This document shows, one piece after another, positions 17,296 to 26,229 of a stretch of DNA of 64,000 nt; within the stretch, counting starts at the first letter, position 1, and each line of letters opens with the position of its first letter. The DNA is from Arenibacter sp. F20364. Its GTDB lineage: Bacteria; Bacteroidota; Bacteroidia; Flavobacteriales; Flavobacteriaceae. The notes beneath the pieces were generated by a model. That model saw nothing but the letters and a program-made list of their open reading frames with translations. It made no database searches and was not told the DNA's origin. The position numbers and the translations under genes are program-made. The stretch is taken from NCBI RefSeq assembly GCF_023015905.1, contig NZ_JALKBD010000028.1, forward strand, positions 1-64,000. Direction: 5' to 3'.

Positions 17296-17964
17296 ATGAG
17301 AATTCTAATCGTTGAGGATGAACCGGGCATATATAATTTCCTAAAGCAAGGATTGGAAGAAGAGTCTTATGCCGTAGATGTCGCGGAAGAGGGTCATAAA
17401 GGCCTTGCAATGGCACTTTCTGGAGAGTACGATCTACTACTCTTAGATTGGATGGTACCCGGAGTAAGCGGTATTGAAATTAGTCGCCAGTTCAGAAAAG
17501 AGTTCAAAGAAACACCTATAATTTTTTTAACTGCAAAGGATACAGTAGACGAAACTATCTTCGGGCTTCAGGCCGGTGCAAACGATTATATTAAAAAACC
17601 CTTTCATTTTGAAGAACTTCTTGAACGGATCAAAGTTCAATTGCGCCCAAAATCTGGTGAACATTCCGTTTTTAAACTAGGGGATATCACCCTCAATACG
17701 GCAACACATCAAGTTCTAAAGGGAGAGGAAGAAATTAGCCTGACGCAAAAAGAGTTCGCCTTGCTAGAATATCTAATACGGAATAAGGGTATGGTTTGCA
17801 GAAGATCTCGAATTATTGAAAGTGTTTGGGATATTCATTTTGAATATAATACGGGGGTTATTGACGTATATATCAATGCTCTTCGCAAGAAATTGAAACT
17901 GGCAAAAGACAATAATTATATACAGACGGTTCGAGGAGTGGGCTATATCGCGAAAGAAATATGA
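17296..17964 (+). CDS. OmpR-family response regulator (CusR/CopR-like)
   Basis: The 222-residue protein has a receiver domain with the acidic pair Glu7-Asp8, phospho-acceptor Asp51 (LLLLDWMVPG), Thr79-like (FLTAKD) and Lys101-like (IKKPFH) residues. A winged-helix DNA-binding domain follows (about 125-222), ending with the wing motif VRGVGYI. It overlaps the kinase gene by 4 bp (ATGA). Location before a CzcA-type pump suggests a CusRS-like metal-sensing pair. The TTAAG boxes at 15106, 17234, 19329 and 19543 are its likely targets (inference). Confidence 0.9.
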   Translation: MRILIVEDEPGIYNFLKQGLEEESYAVDVAEEGHKGLAMALSGEYDLLLLDWMVPGVSGIEISRQFRKEFKETPIIFLTAKDTVDETIFGLQAGANDYIKKPFHFEELLERIKVQLRPKSGEHSVFKLGDITLNTATHQVLKGEEEISLTQKEFALLEYLIRNKGMVCRRSRIIESVWDIHFEYNTGVIDVYINALRKKLKLAKDNNYIQTVRGVGYIAKEI

Positions 17965-19334
17965 GCTTAAGTTTTAAAAACAGGATTGCATTACACTATA
18001 TGGTTGCTACGGCCATTATAATGGCCGTAGCTGTTGGTACCGTCTATTTTGTAGTCAAAGAAACGGTTTACAAGAATTTGGATGATGACCTGTCATTCGA
18101 GGCATTGAAACATACCGGTGAAATAGAATTAGTAGGTGATAGCATACAGATTATCAATAGAGATGAATGGGAAGAAAGAGAGCATCGAGAGCTACAAGTC
18201 AATCCTGTATTTATCCAGATTATCGATAAGGAAGGAAACTTTATGGCCAAATCCCCTAATCTCAAAGAAGAGAAGCTTTCATTTAGAAGACAAAATCCTT
18301 TCGGCGGTCATTTTAATGAGACTCTTAATGACCGAGCTATTCGCCAGATTCAACTTCCAATTGAAAAAAACGGTAAAATTAAGGGTTTTATAATTGTTGC
18401 CATGTCACTGGAATCTTCAAATATGGTTTTGTTCAATTTGAAAAACGTCATGATAATTTCCTATGTACTTCTTTTGGCGGGACTTTATTTTATTTCTAGA
18501 TATTTAGCCGGTCGTAGCATCATCCCTGTTCGAAATATCACTGAGACAACAAAAAGAATTACAAAGAATAATTTGAACGAAAGGGTCGTTCTTCCGCAGA
18601 ACAAGGATGAGCTCTACGATTTGTCGTTCAGCATTAACGAGTTATTACAACGTATAGAAAATGCTATCGAGCGAAAACGGCAATTTACCTCTGACGCTTC
18701 CCACGAATTGCGAACACCTTTATCAACTTTAAAAGGCACTCTCGAGGTTTTGATCCGAAAGCCCAGGGAGAGGTCTGAATATGAGGATAAAATCAAATTT
18801 AGTCTTACGGAAATAGACCGAATGACCGCCACTATAGAACAGCTTTTACTACTTGCAAGACTAGATGTCAATTCAAGGACAGTCGACCAATCTTTGGTTC
18901 CTTTGCCTAATATAATTGAAGACATTCTTTCTAGACACAAAAAAGCAATATTGCAGAAAGAACTCTCTTTAGAATTTCACGATTGGGGTTCTATTGAAAA
19001 TATGGTTCCTTTGTATTATACCAACTTGATATTGGACAATATAATTGGGAACGCCGTTAAGTATTCCAAAAACGGCACTACGGTTCGCATTACTATTGAG
19101 CAAATTGCCTCTAAGATTGTTTGTAAGGTTCAAGATGAAGGAATAGGTATTAAAAAAGAAGATTTAAAGAACTTATTCAACCACTTCTTTAGATCTGACG
19201 CACTAAACCATAAAAGTATTTCAGGCAATGGTTTAGGTCTGTCCATAGCCAAAAAAGCTGCCGATGCCATAAACGCTAAAATTTTGGTGCAAAGTGAATA
19301 TGGCAACGGAACAACTTTCACTATTCAATTTTAA
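17961..19334 (+). CDS. Sensor histidine kinase (CusS-like)
   Basis: The 457-residue protein has two membrane helices (about 9-32 and 163-183) around a periplasmic sensor of about 130 residues. A HAMP domain follows, then the DHp domain with His248 (FTSDASHELRTPL). The ATP-binding domain has an N box (NLILDNIIGNAVKYS), a DEGIGI G1 box and a SGNGLGLSIAK G2 box, all complete. It phosphorylates the adjacent regulator in response to an envelope signal, probably a metal. The last codons overlap regulator box 3. Confidence 0.9.
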   Translation: MSLSFKNRIALHYMVATAIIMAVAVGTVYFVVKETVYKNLDDDLSFEALKHTGEIELVGDSIQIINRDEWEEREHRELQVNPVFIQIIDKEGNFMAKSPNLKEEKLSFRRQNPFGGHFNETLNDRAIRQIQLPIEKNGKIKGFIIVAMSLESSNMVLFNLKNVMIISYVLLLAGLYFISRYLAGRSIIPVRNITETTKRITKNNLNERVVLPQNKDELYDLSFSINELLQRIENAIERKRQFTSDASHELRTPLSTLKGTLEVLIRKPRERSEYEDKIKFSLTEIDRMTATIEQLLLLARLDVNSRTVDQSLVPLPNIIEDILSRHKKAILQKELSLEFHDWGSIENMVPLYYTNLILDNIIGNAVKYSKNGTTVRITIEQIASKIVCKVQDEGIGIKKEDLKNLFNHFFRSDALNHKSISGNGLGLSIAKKAADAINAKILVQSEYGNGTTFTIQF

Positions 19335-19347
19335 GCGAATCTTAAGA
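19329..19347 (+). promoter_or_regulatory. Response-regulator box 3 (overlapping the kinase stop codon)
   Basis: TTTTAAGCGAATCTTAAGA has TTAAG at 19331 and 19342, 11 bp apart, as in boxes 1 and 2. It contains the stop codon of the histidine kinase gene. It may add to control of the pump gene or be an incidental copy. Confidence 0.45.
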
Positions 19348-19485
19348 TTTTCTTTCGCTAGTTTTTAGAGTACATGGCTACTTTTATAACTGAATTAGCA
19401 ATAGCTCTTGAAAAAGAAAACATATTTAATCCTTTTTTGCCTTTAAATGTTTTGGTTAGTGTTTAATGGTTGTTTGACAAAGGTC

Positions 19486-19515
19486 CTGGACATTGTTCAG
19501 GGCTTTTGTTATTTT
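19486..19515 (+). terminator. Possible terminator after the kinase gene
   Basis: CCTGGA and TTCAGG form a six-pair stem around CATTG with a G-T pair, followed by GCTTTTGTTATTTT. It would separate the regulatory pair from the pump operon. Confidence 0.45.
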
Positions 19516-19542
19516 ATAATCAGGCATCTTTAGTACAACGTA

Positions 19543-19585
19543 TTTTAAGCAAGTCTTAAGAAAAGGCTTAGACAGATCTTAGATA
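19543..19585 (+). promoter_or_regulatory. Response-regulator box 4 (upstream of the pump gene)
   Basis: TTAAG occurs at 19545 and 19556, followed by TTAGA-like sites at 19568 and 19579, giving four repeats at 11-12 bp steps. It lies about 45 bp before the start of the RND pump gene. Confidence 0.6.
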
Positions 19586-19628
19586 CCAGTTCTACATTTG
19601 GATTGTTATTCATTTAAACAATCAAAAA

Positions 19629-22600
19629 ATGTTAGAGCGGATCATACAATACAGTATTCATCATAAGCTAATTGTATTGCTATTCACGGTAGGTATCGTG
19701 GGTTTTGGCCTATATTCCCTTTCCAATATTCCCATTGGTGCCGTCCCGGATGTTACCAACAATCAAGTCCAGGTTATTACAACCTCCAGAAACTTAGCTA
19801 CCGAAGATGTAGAGAAATTTTTGACCTACCCCGTGGAATTGGAAATGGCAAATTTGCCGGGCGTCAAAGAAATCCGTTCAGTTTCTAAATTCGGATTGTC
19901 CGTTGTGACCGTTGTCTTCGATGATGATTTGGGCACTTACCTGCCCCGTCAACTAATTGCCGAGAAAATTAAAAGTGCCGAAGAGAAAATTCCGGCAGGA
20001 TTTGGCAAGCCTTTTATGGGTCCCGTTTCTACGGGACTGGGGGAAATCTATCAATACGTTATCGAAGTTGATCCAGACCATAAAGAACAGTATTCATTAT
20101 CCGACGTGCGTACCATTCAAGATTGGGTGGTAAAACGTCAACTTTCCGGCATTCCGGGAGTCGTGGAAGTAAATACTTGGGGAGGCTATCTCAAGACTTA
20201 TGAAGTGGCTATCAATCCTGAACGGCTACGTGCCATGGACGTTTCCATCTTTGAAGTATTCAGTGCCTTGGAAAAAAACAATAGTGTTGCCGGGGGCGGT
20301 TATATCGAGAAAGCAAATGAAAGCTACTTTATTAGGGGCGAAGGTCTCGTGGGTTCGATACAGGACATAGAGGACATTGTGGTCACAAGCAAAGGAGATG
20401 TGCCGGTCTATGTAGGGGATATAGCCACAGTTGGCTTTGGTCATGCTAACCGATTTGGTGCAATCACAGGCAACGGCGAGGGAGAAAAAGTATTGGGGCA
20501 GGTTATGATGCTAAAAGATGCCAACTCCAATGCGGTTATTGAAGCTGTAAAACAACGTGTGGCGGAAATACAATCCTCCTTGCCTCCGGGCATTTCAATT
20601 AATCCCTTTTTAGAGCGAAGCGAACTTATTGCTAAAACCACTTTTACAATTGCCGAGAACCTGATATTAGGGAGTTTGATAGTGATATTCGTTGTGGTAT
20701 TGCTTTTAGGTAATCTACGTTCTGGTTTGGTCGTTGCCTCCGTCATTCCATTATCCCTGCTATTTGCACTTTCCTTGATGTACATCTTCGGCGTAGATGC
20801 CAACCTAATGAGCCTAGGGGCCATAGATTTTGGGATTATCATAGATGGTGCCGTTATTATTGTTGAATTTATTGCCTTTAAAATTACAAGTCAGCGAGCT
20901 AAATTATTGGCACTGCCAAAAAACGAAAGACAAGGATTAGTAGATCAGATCACCTATCAGGGGGCGTCGAAAATGATGAACTCAGCTGTTTTCGGGCAGC
21001 TGATTATCATCATCGTATTTATCCCAATTTTATCCTTGGTCAATGTTGAAGGTAAAATGTTCAGACCCATGGCTTTGGTATTCTCTTTTGCCCTTATTGG
21101 CGCTATGGTATTGTGTTTTACATATATACCCGTAATGGCCTCCATGTTCCTAAAACCCAACAATACAGAAAAAAGAACTATCTCATCTAGACTGATCGCC
21201 TTTCTAGAAAGAAAATACCAACCTGCCATTTCATGGGCGCTGCGTAAGAAGAAACTAGTGTTGGCAATGGCCGTATGTCTATTTGTATTTACGGGATTTC
21301 TGTTTACCAGAATGGGTGGCGAATTTGTACCGACTTTGGACGAGGGGGATTTTGTTATTCAGCCCGTATTAAAGACGGGAACATCACTGAGCAAAACCGT
21401 CGAAGCCACTACCCGAATGGAGAAAATATTAAAGAAGTTTCCAGAGGTTGAGCAAGTGGTCAGTCGTATTGGAGCTGCTGAAGTGCCTACGGATCCAATG
21501 TCTATGGAAGAAAGTGATGTTATCATCAAATTAAGACCAAAAGGCGAATGGGTATCAGCCGAGACTAAAGACGAACTTGCCGATAAATTTAAAGAAGCCT
21601 TATCGGAAATTGCAGGCGTAGATTTTGAGTTTACCCAGCCTATCGAAATGCGATTTAACGAATTGATTACCGGTGTACGTGCAGATTTGGCCATCAAGGT
21701 TTTTGGCGAAGATCTGGATATACTTTATAACAAAGCTTTGGAAATAGAGAAAGCGATTCAAAATGTGGAAGGAGCTGCCGATATTTCCGTAGAGAAAACC
21801 GCGGGATTGCCCCAGATGTCGGTAACATACGACCGTCGAAAAATTGCAAAATACGGGTTGAATATAGAAGATTTGAACAAGATCATTACAATGGGTTTTG
21901 CGGGAATGCCCGCAGGAACTGTTTTCGAAGGGGAAAAGCAATTTGATTTGGTGCTTCGTTATGATGATGCCCATAGAAGGGATATCGAAAATATAGAAAC
22001 GGCTTCGGTATCCCTTCCCAATGGGATGAAGTTACCCCTAAGTGAATTTGCCAAAATAGGTTATACCAAGGGGCCGGCCAAAATTTCGCGCGACAATACC
22101 AAGCGGCGTATCGTTGTAGGGGTAAACGTCCGTAACCGCGATCTAGAATCGGTGGTAAAAGACGTACAGTCTATAATTGAAAGGGATATAAAGTTACCTA
22201 CTGGCTATTCCATAAGTTATGGCGGGCAGTTTGAAAATCTTCGTACAGCCACGGCAAGATTGAAAATTGCCGTGCCTATCGCACTGGTTCTGATTTTTGT
22301 ACTGCTCTACTTTGCATTCGATTCCGTTAAGGAAGCCTTGATGATCTATAGTGCAATTCCTCTTTCTGCCGTTGGTGGAGTGATGCTACTCTATATACGG
22401 GATTTACCCTTTAGCATTTCGGCTGGCGTTGGTTTTATTGCCCTTTTCGGAATTGCAGTGCTCAACGGTATTGTGCTGATTGAAGAATTTAAGGAGCTCA
22501 AAGCACACGGTATCAACAACATCAATAAACGAATTTTAATGGGCACAAAGAATAGATTACGTCCCGTTCTGTTAACGGCAACTGCGGCAGCCTTGGGATT

Positions 22601-23963
22601 TTTACCTATGGCAATTTCAACCTCTGCCGGAGCGGAAGTACAACGGCCGTTGGCCACAGTTGTTGTCGGGGGATTAATAACCGCTACTGTATTAACGTTA
22701 GTGGTATTACCAATTTTATATGCAATTTTTGACAGAAAAGGACATCATCCCAAGGTTAAGACAAAAGTAAACTTTAAGGCTCTTGGCATTATTGCCCTTT
22801 TAGGTTTACCGATTGTAGGCAGCGCCCAACAGAAACCGATTAGTGCAGATCAAGCGGTGGTAATTGCAATTGGGAATAACAAAGGACTTCAGGCCAATGC
22901 AAAAAGGGTGGATCAATCCAAACAATTGGTAGGGAGCGCCTTCAACCTGGATAAAACTCAGATGTACTACAATTCAGATCAAAATAACATTGCAGAAAAT
23001 GGTCTTCCATTGGAGGTCTTTGGGATTAGTCAATCCCTACAATTTCCAACGATTTATGGTGCCCAGCTAAAAGTGGAAAAACAAAAAGTTGAGTTATCTA
23101 CCCAACAGTACCGATTAAATGAAAGAGTCTTGACCAAGGAGGTTTACAAGGCCTATTACAATGTGGTATACAATAACGGTCTGGTACGGCAATACACTTT
23201 CTTGGACAGCCTTTACGGTCAATTTGCCCAAGCTGCGAATAAAAGATATGAAGTAGGAGAGACAAATCTGTTGGAAAAGTTAACTGCAGAGGCAAAACAA
23301 AAGGAAATTTCCATATTACTTGCCCAATCAAAGGAAGATGTCACCAAGGCTTATACAATGCTATATCAATGGATGCAGACAGATTCATTGGTTAACGTAG
23401 AAGAAAATAACTTGCCCAGGCTGGAGTTACATCAACCGGATTTTGGTGATAATCCTGGAATTCTTTTCTACGATTCAGCCCAAAAATTAAGTAAAGCTTC
23501 CCTCAATTTGGAAAGGCAAAGATTACTTCCCGATTTACATTTATCAGTCTTCCAAGGCACTAACACTGGTGTGAATGCAAGGCGATACAATGGTTTTCAA
23601 GCGGGTGTATCGATTCCGTTATGGTTCGGAGCGAATAAATCAAAAATCAGCGCTGCAAAAACGGAGACTATGATAATAGCCGATGAATCCGAAAATTACA
23701 AGATAAAGCTTGAATCAAAATATCAAGGTCTGTTATCCGATTTAAAGAAATTTCAAGAAGGCGTTGATTACTATGAAACCACAGGCAACAAACTTGCAAA
23801 GGAATTGACCTCGAGTGCATCGAAATCGTTTAAAAATGGCGAAATCGATTTCTTGCAGTACGTACAGCTCTTGGAAAGTGCCAAGAATATTCGAATTACT
23901 TATTTACAAAACCTTAACGGGTATAACGCTGCAGTTTTAGAATTAAATTATTTAACTAATTAA
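19629..23963 (+). CDS. CzcA-type heavy-metal RND pump fused to a TolC-like outer-membrane factor
   Basis: The 1444-residue protein has two parts. Residues about 1-1040 are a full RND pump: a first helix (LLFTVGIVGFGLYSL), two large periplasmic loops, and helix 4 with DFGIIIDGAVIIVE, the charged motif of divalent-cation (CzcA-like) rather than CusA-type pumps. Residues about 1055-1070 (IIALLGLPIVGSAQ) look like an internal signal peptide. Residues about 1070-1444 have the TolC repeats with long coiled coils. The fused layout is seen in Bacteroidota. It overlaps the adaptor gene by 1 bp. Confidence 0.9.
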   Translation: MLERIIQYSIHHKLIVLLFTVGIVGFGLYSLSNIPIGAVPDVTNNQVQVITTSRNLATEDVEKFLTYPVELEMANLPGVKEIRSVSKFGLSVVTVVFDDDLGTYLPRQLIAEKIKSAEEKIPAGFGKPFMGPVSTGLGEIYQYVIEVDPDHKEQYSLSDVRTIQDWVVKRQLSGIPGVVEVNTWGGYLKTYEVAINPERLRAMDVSIFEVFSALEKNNSVAGGGYIEKANESYFIRGEGLVGSIQDIEDIVVTSKGDVPVYVGDIATVGFGHANRFGAITGNGEGEKVLGQVMMLKDANSNAVIEAVKQRVAEIQSSLPPGISINPFLERSELIAKTTFTIAENLILGSLIVIFVVVLLLGNLRSGLVVASVIPLSLLFALSLMYIFGVDANLMSLGAIDFGIIIDGAVIIVEFIAFKITSQRAKLLALPKNERQGLVDQITYQGASKMMNSAVFGQLIIIIVFIPILSLVNVEGKMFRPMALVFSFALIGAMVLCFTYIPVMASMFLKPNNTEKRTISSRLIAFLERKYQPAISWALRKKKLVLAMAVCLFVFTGFLFTRMGGEFVPTLDEGDFVIQPVLKTGTSLSKTVEATTRMEKILKKFPEVEQVVSRIGAAEVPTDPMSMEESDVIIKLRPKGEWVSAETKDELADKFKEALSEIAGVDFEFTQPIEMRFNELITGVRADLAIKVFGEDLDILYNKALEIEKAIQNVEGAADISVEKTAGLPQMSVTYDRRKIAKYGLNIEDLNKIITMGFAGMPAGTVFEGEKQFDLVLRYDDAHRRDIENIETASVSLPNGMKLPLSEFAKIGYTKGPAKISRDNTKRRIVVGVNVRNRDLESVVKDVQSIIERDIKLPTGYSISYGGQFENLRTATARLKIAVPIALVLIFVLLYFAFDSVKEALMIYSAIPLSAVGGVMLLYIRDLPFSISAGVGFIALFGIAVLNGIVLIEEFKELKAHGINNINKRILMGTKNRLRPVLLTATAAALGFLPMAISTSAGAEVQRPLATVVVGGLITATVLTLVVLPILYAIFDRKGHHPKVKTKVNFKALGIIALLGLPIVGSAQQKPISADQAVVIAIGNNKGLQANAKRVDQSKQLVGSAFNLDKTQMYYNSDQNNIAENGLPLEVFGISQSLQFPTIYGAQLKVEKQKVELSTQQYRLNERVLTKEVYKAYYNVVYNNGLVRQYTFLDSLYGQFAQAANKRYEVGETNLLEKLTAEAKQKEISILLAQSKEDVTKAYTMLYQWMQTDSLVNVEENNLPRLELHQPDFGDNPGILFYDSAQKLSKASLNLERQRLLPDLHLSVFQGTNTGVNARRYNGFQAGVSIPLWFGANKSKISAAKTETMIIADESENYKIKLESKYQGLLSDLKKFQEGVDYYETTGNKLAKELTSSASKSFKNGEIDFLQYVQLLESAKNIRITYLQNLNGYNAAVLELNYLTN

Positions 23964-25126
23964 TGATGAAAAATATAGTCAACAATTTTACCAATTTTGT
24001 AAGCTTAACTAGCATTTTTTTACTGCTAACGCTAGCTTCCTGTAATTCAAAAGACAGATCGGAAACATCCTATAAAGATACAACTTTAGAGAATGTAGAC
24101 CCAGATGCAATTACCATAACCGAAAATCAATTCAAATCTGGTAAAATGGAATTGGGCAAAATAACAATGCAGCAATTTAATACCGTTGTGAAAGCCAATG
24201 GTATGTTTGCCGTACCTCCACAGAACCAGGCCGATGTCAGTGCCTACTTTGCCGGCTACGTAAAAGACATCGATCTATTGCCAGGGCATGCGGTTAAAAA
24301 AGGCCAAGTATTGTTTACGATAGAAAATCCAGGATATGTTCAGGTGCAACAGGATTTCTTGGAAGCCAAAGGGCGTTTAACCTATTTGAAATCCGACTAT
24401 GAAAGGCAAAAAGAATTGATGGTGGACAATGTGACCTCCAAAAAGAACTTCTTAAAGGCAGAATCGGAATATACCGTGACTTTGGCACAATACCAATCCC
24501 TTAGAAAGAAACTAAGCCTTATGAACATCGATGTGAATACCTTATCCGGTGATAATATTCGGTCGGTCATTAGTGTACCATCTCCACTATCGGGTTACAC
24601 CACAACCATCAACGCAAGTAGAGGAATGTACCTAAACCCATCCGATGTTGCGGTGACCGTTACCAATACGGATGATCTTCATATTGAGTTGAAGATTTTT
24701 GAAAAAGACCTTCCAATGGTCAAGGTGGGTCAGCAAATCAATGTGAGATTGCAAAACGATAGGGAAAATGTATATTTAGGGAAGGTGCATTTAGTTAACA
24801 AAACTATCAATGACCAAGAAAGAACGGTAGCTATTCATGGGGATTTATCAAATGAAGAGGATACCAAATTGTTCGCTCCTGGAATGTACATTGAAGCAGA
24901 AATTGTGACTACCTCGGCAGATCACCCTGCCTTACCTTCGGATGCGGTTGCGAACATTGATAATGATTTTTTTGTTCTTGTAAAAGAAGATAATACAAAT
25001 TTCAAAAGAGTATTGGTCAAAATAGGTACTGTAAACAATGGATTTACCCAAATACTGAATGCCGATGATTTTGAACCGAACACGGAATTTTTGACCAAAG
25101 GGGCATTTAATCTTATAACTGAATAA
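23963..25126 (+). CDS. RND efflux periplasmic adaptor lipoprotein (CusB/CzcB-like)
   Basis: The 387-residue protein has a lipoprotein signal with Cys27 (LASCNSK). A barrel-sandwich (lipoyl-like) hybrid domain (GYVKDIDLLPGHAVKKGQVL) is followed by a short alpha-helical hairpin (about 135-180), the returning lipoyl half, and beta-barrel and membrane-proximal domains. It joins the inner-membrane pump to the TolC-like channel. The start overlaps the pump stop by 1 bp, so translational coupling is likely. No N-terminal metal-binding extension with Met or His clusters is seen, unlike CusB. Confidence 0.9.
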   Translation: MMKNIVNNFTNFVSLTSIFLLLTLASCNSKDRSETSYKDTTLENVDPDAITITENQFKSGKMELGKITMQQFNTVVKANGMFAVPPQNQADVSAYFAGYVKDIDLLPGHAVKKGQVLFTIENPGYVQVQQDFLEAKGRLTYLKSDYERQKELMVDNVTSKKNFLKAESEYTVTLAQYQSLRKKLSLMNIDVNTLSGDNIRSVISVPSPLSGYTTTINASRGMYLNPSDVAVTVTNTDDLHIELKIFEKDLPMVKVGQQINVRLQNDRENVYLGKVHLVNKTINDQERTVAIHGDLSNEEDTKLFAPGMYIEAEIVTTSADHPALPSDAVANIDNDFFVLVKEDNTNFKRVLVKIGTVNNGFTQILNADDFEPNTEFLTKGAFNLITE

Positions 25127-25163
25127 ACCTTGAAAGAAGAATATTAATTGCAAAAAAAATACA

Positions 25164-25652
25164 ATGAACGATGTACATATTCATTTAGCGCTAAACCATC
25201 TTCCCACTGTCGGAGTATTGATCGGATTTTTGGTATTATTGTTTGGTTTAATAATCAAGAACCCCCAGGTAAAGAATACGGCACTAGGTATTTTCATTTT
25301 TAGTGCCTTGACCGCTATTGCCGTTTTTTACACCGGCTACGGCGCTGAGGAAATCGTGGAGAATTTACCAGGAATCAGCGAAACCTTGATCCATGAACAT
25401 GAAGAATATGCGGAGCTTTTTTTTACAATGATGTTGATTTTAGGAAGCTCATCTCTAATAACCCTAATTCTCCAATACAAAGAATATGGATTTGGCAGAT
25501 ACGCTTTTGGTTGTGTTCTACTTCTTTCGATTGGTTCCATGGTCATTTCAAATTATGCGGGAACTACTGGTGAAGAAATAACGCACATCGAAATTGGAAG
25601 TGATACTAGTTTGATACAAATAGATTCGAACAATGACAGCACTGACAATTAA
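25164..25652 (+). CDS. DUF2231-like membrane protein
   Basis: The 162-residue protein has four membrane helices and starts MNDVHIHLALNHLPTVG, the DUF2231-type histidine-containing start. A conserved HEHEEYAELFF segment precedes helix 3. The family often accompanies metal-efflux or redox genes, but the reaction is unknown. It follows the adaptor by 37 bp and overlaps the HD gene by 20 bp. Confidence 0.7.
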   Translation: MNDVHIHLALNHLPTVGVLIGFLVLLFGLIIKNPQVKNTALGIFIFSALTAIAVFYTGYGAEEIVENLPGISETLIHEHEEYAELFFTMMLILGSSSLITLILQYKEYGFGRYAFGCVLLLSIGSMVISNYAGTTGEEITHIEIGSDTSLIQIDSNNDSTDN

Positions 25653-26229
25653 AAGTATTACCAGGTATTGTTCAGACATACTTCATAGTGATAATTGCAA
25701 AAATCTGCCTTTCCACAACTTTGCCCATACGCAAGAGGTAATTGATAACGTTTTTTTGATTTCCGATGCCATTGGCATACGACCTAAAGAAGCGGACTTT
25801 ATAGCTATTGCTGCTTGCTTTCATGATACTGGATTTTCAGAAGTCTATTATGGCCACGAGGAGGTAAGTAAACAAATTGCAGCAAAGTATCTGGAGAAAG
25901 CCAATTGTATCAAAGCCGAGATTGATATGGTACGCTCTTGTATAGAAGCCACAAAAATGCCACAGGATCCCCATGACATTTTTGCTGATGTACTTTGTGA
26001 TGCCGATTTGTTCCATTTGGGAACGACAAATTTTTTGTATAGGAATATGCTCTTGCGAAAGGAATGGGAACTGTTTTGTGACATCATAATGACTGATGTC
26101 GAATGGCTATTGTTCAACATTAAGTTTTTGGAGGAGCACCAATTCAAGACAGCTTATGGCAAAGAAGTTTTGGAAAGGGGAAAACAAGAAAATCTAAACA
26201 AACTAAAACAACTGTTACGAATAAAATGA
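25633..26229 (+). CDS. HD-domain phosphohydrolase-like protein
   Basis: The 198-residue protein has the HD metal-ligand pattern: HNFAHTQEV (first His), ACFHDTGF (HD pair), and a later CDADLFHLG (Asp). HD proteins hydrolyse nucleotides or cyclic dinucleotides. It starts inside the end of the DUF2231-like gene, and its last 4 bp overlap the glycosyltransferase start, so it is part of the pump operon. The substrate is unknown. Confidence 0.8.
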   Translation: MTALTIKSITRYCSDILHSDNCKNLPFHNFAHTQEVIDNVFLISDAIGIRPKEADFIAIAACFHDTGFSEVYYGHEEVSKQIAAKYLEKANCIKAEIDMVRSCIEATKMPQDPHDIFADVLCDADLFHLGTTNFLYRNMLLRKEWELFCDIIMTDVEWLLFNIKFLEEHQFKTAYGKEVLERGKQENLNKLKQLLRIK

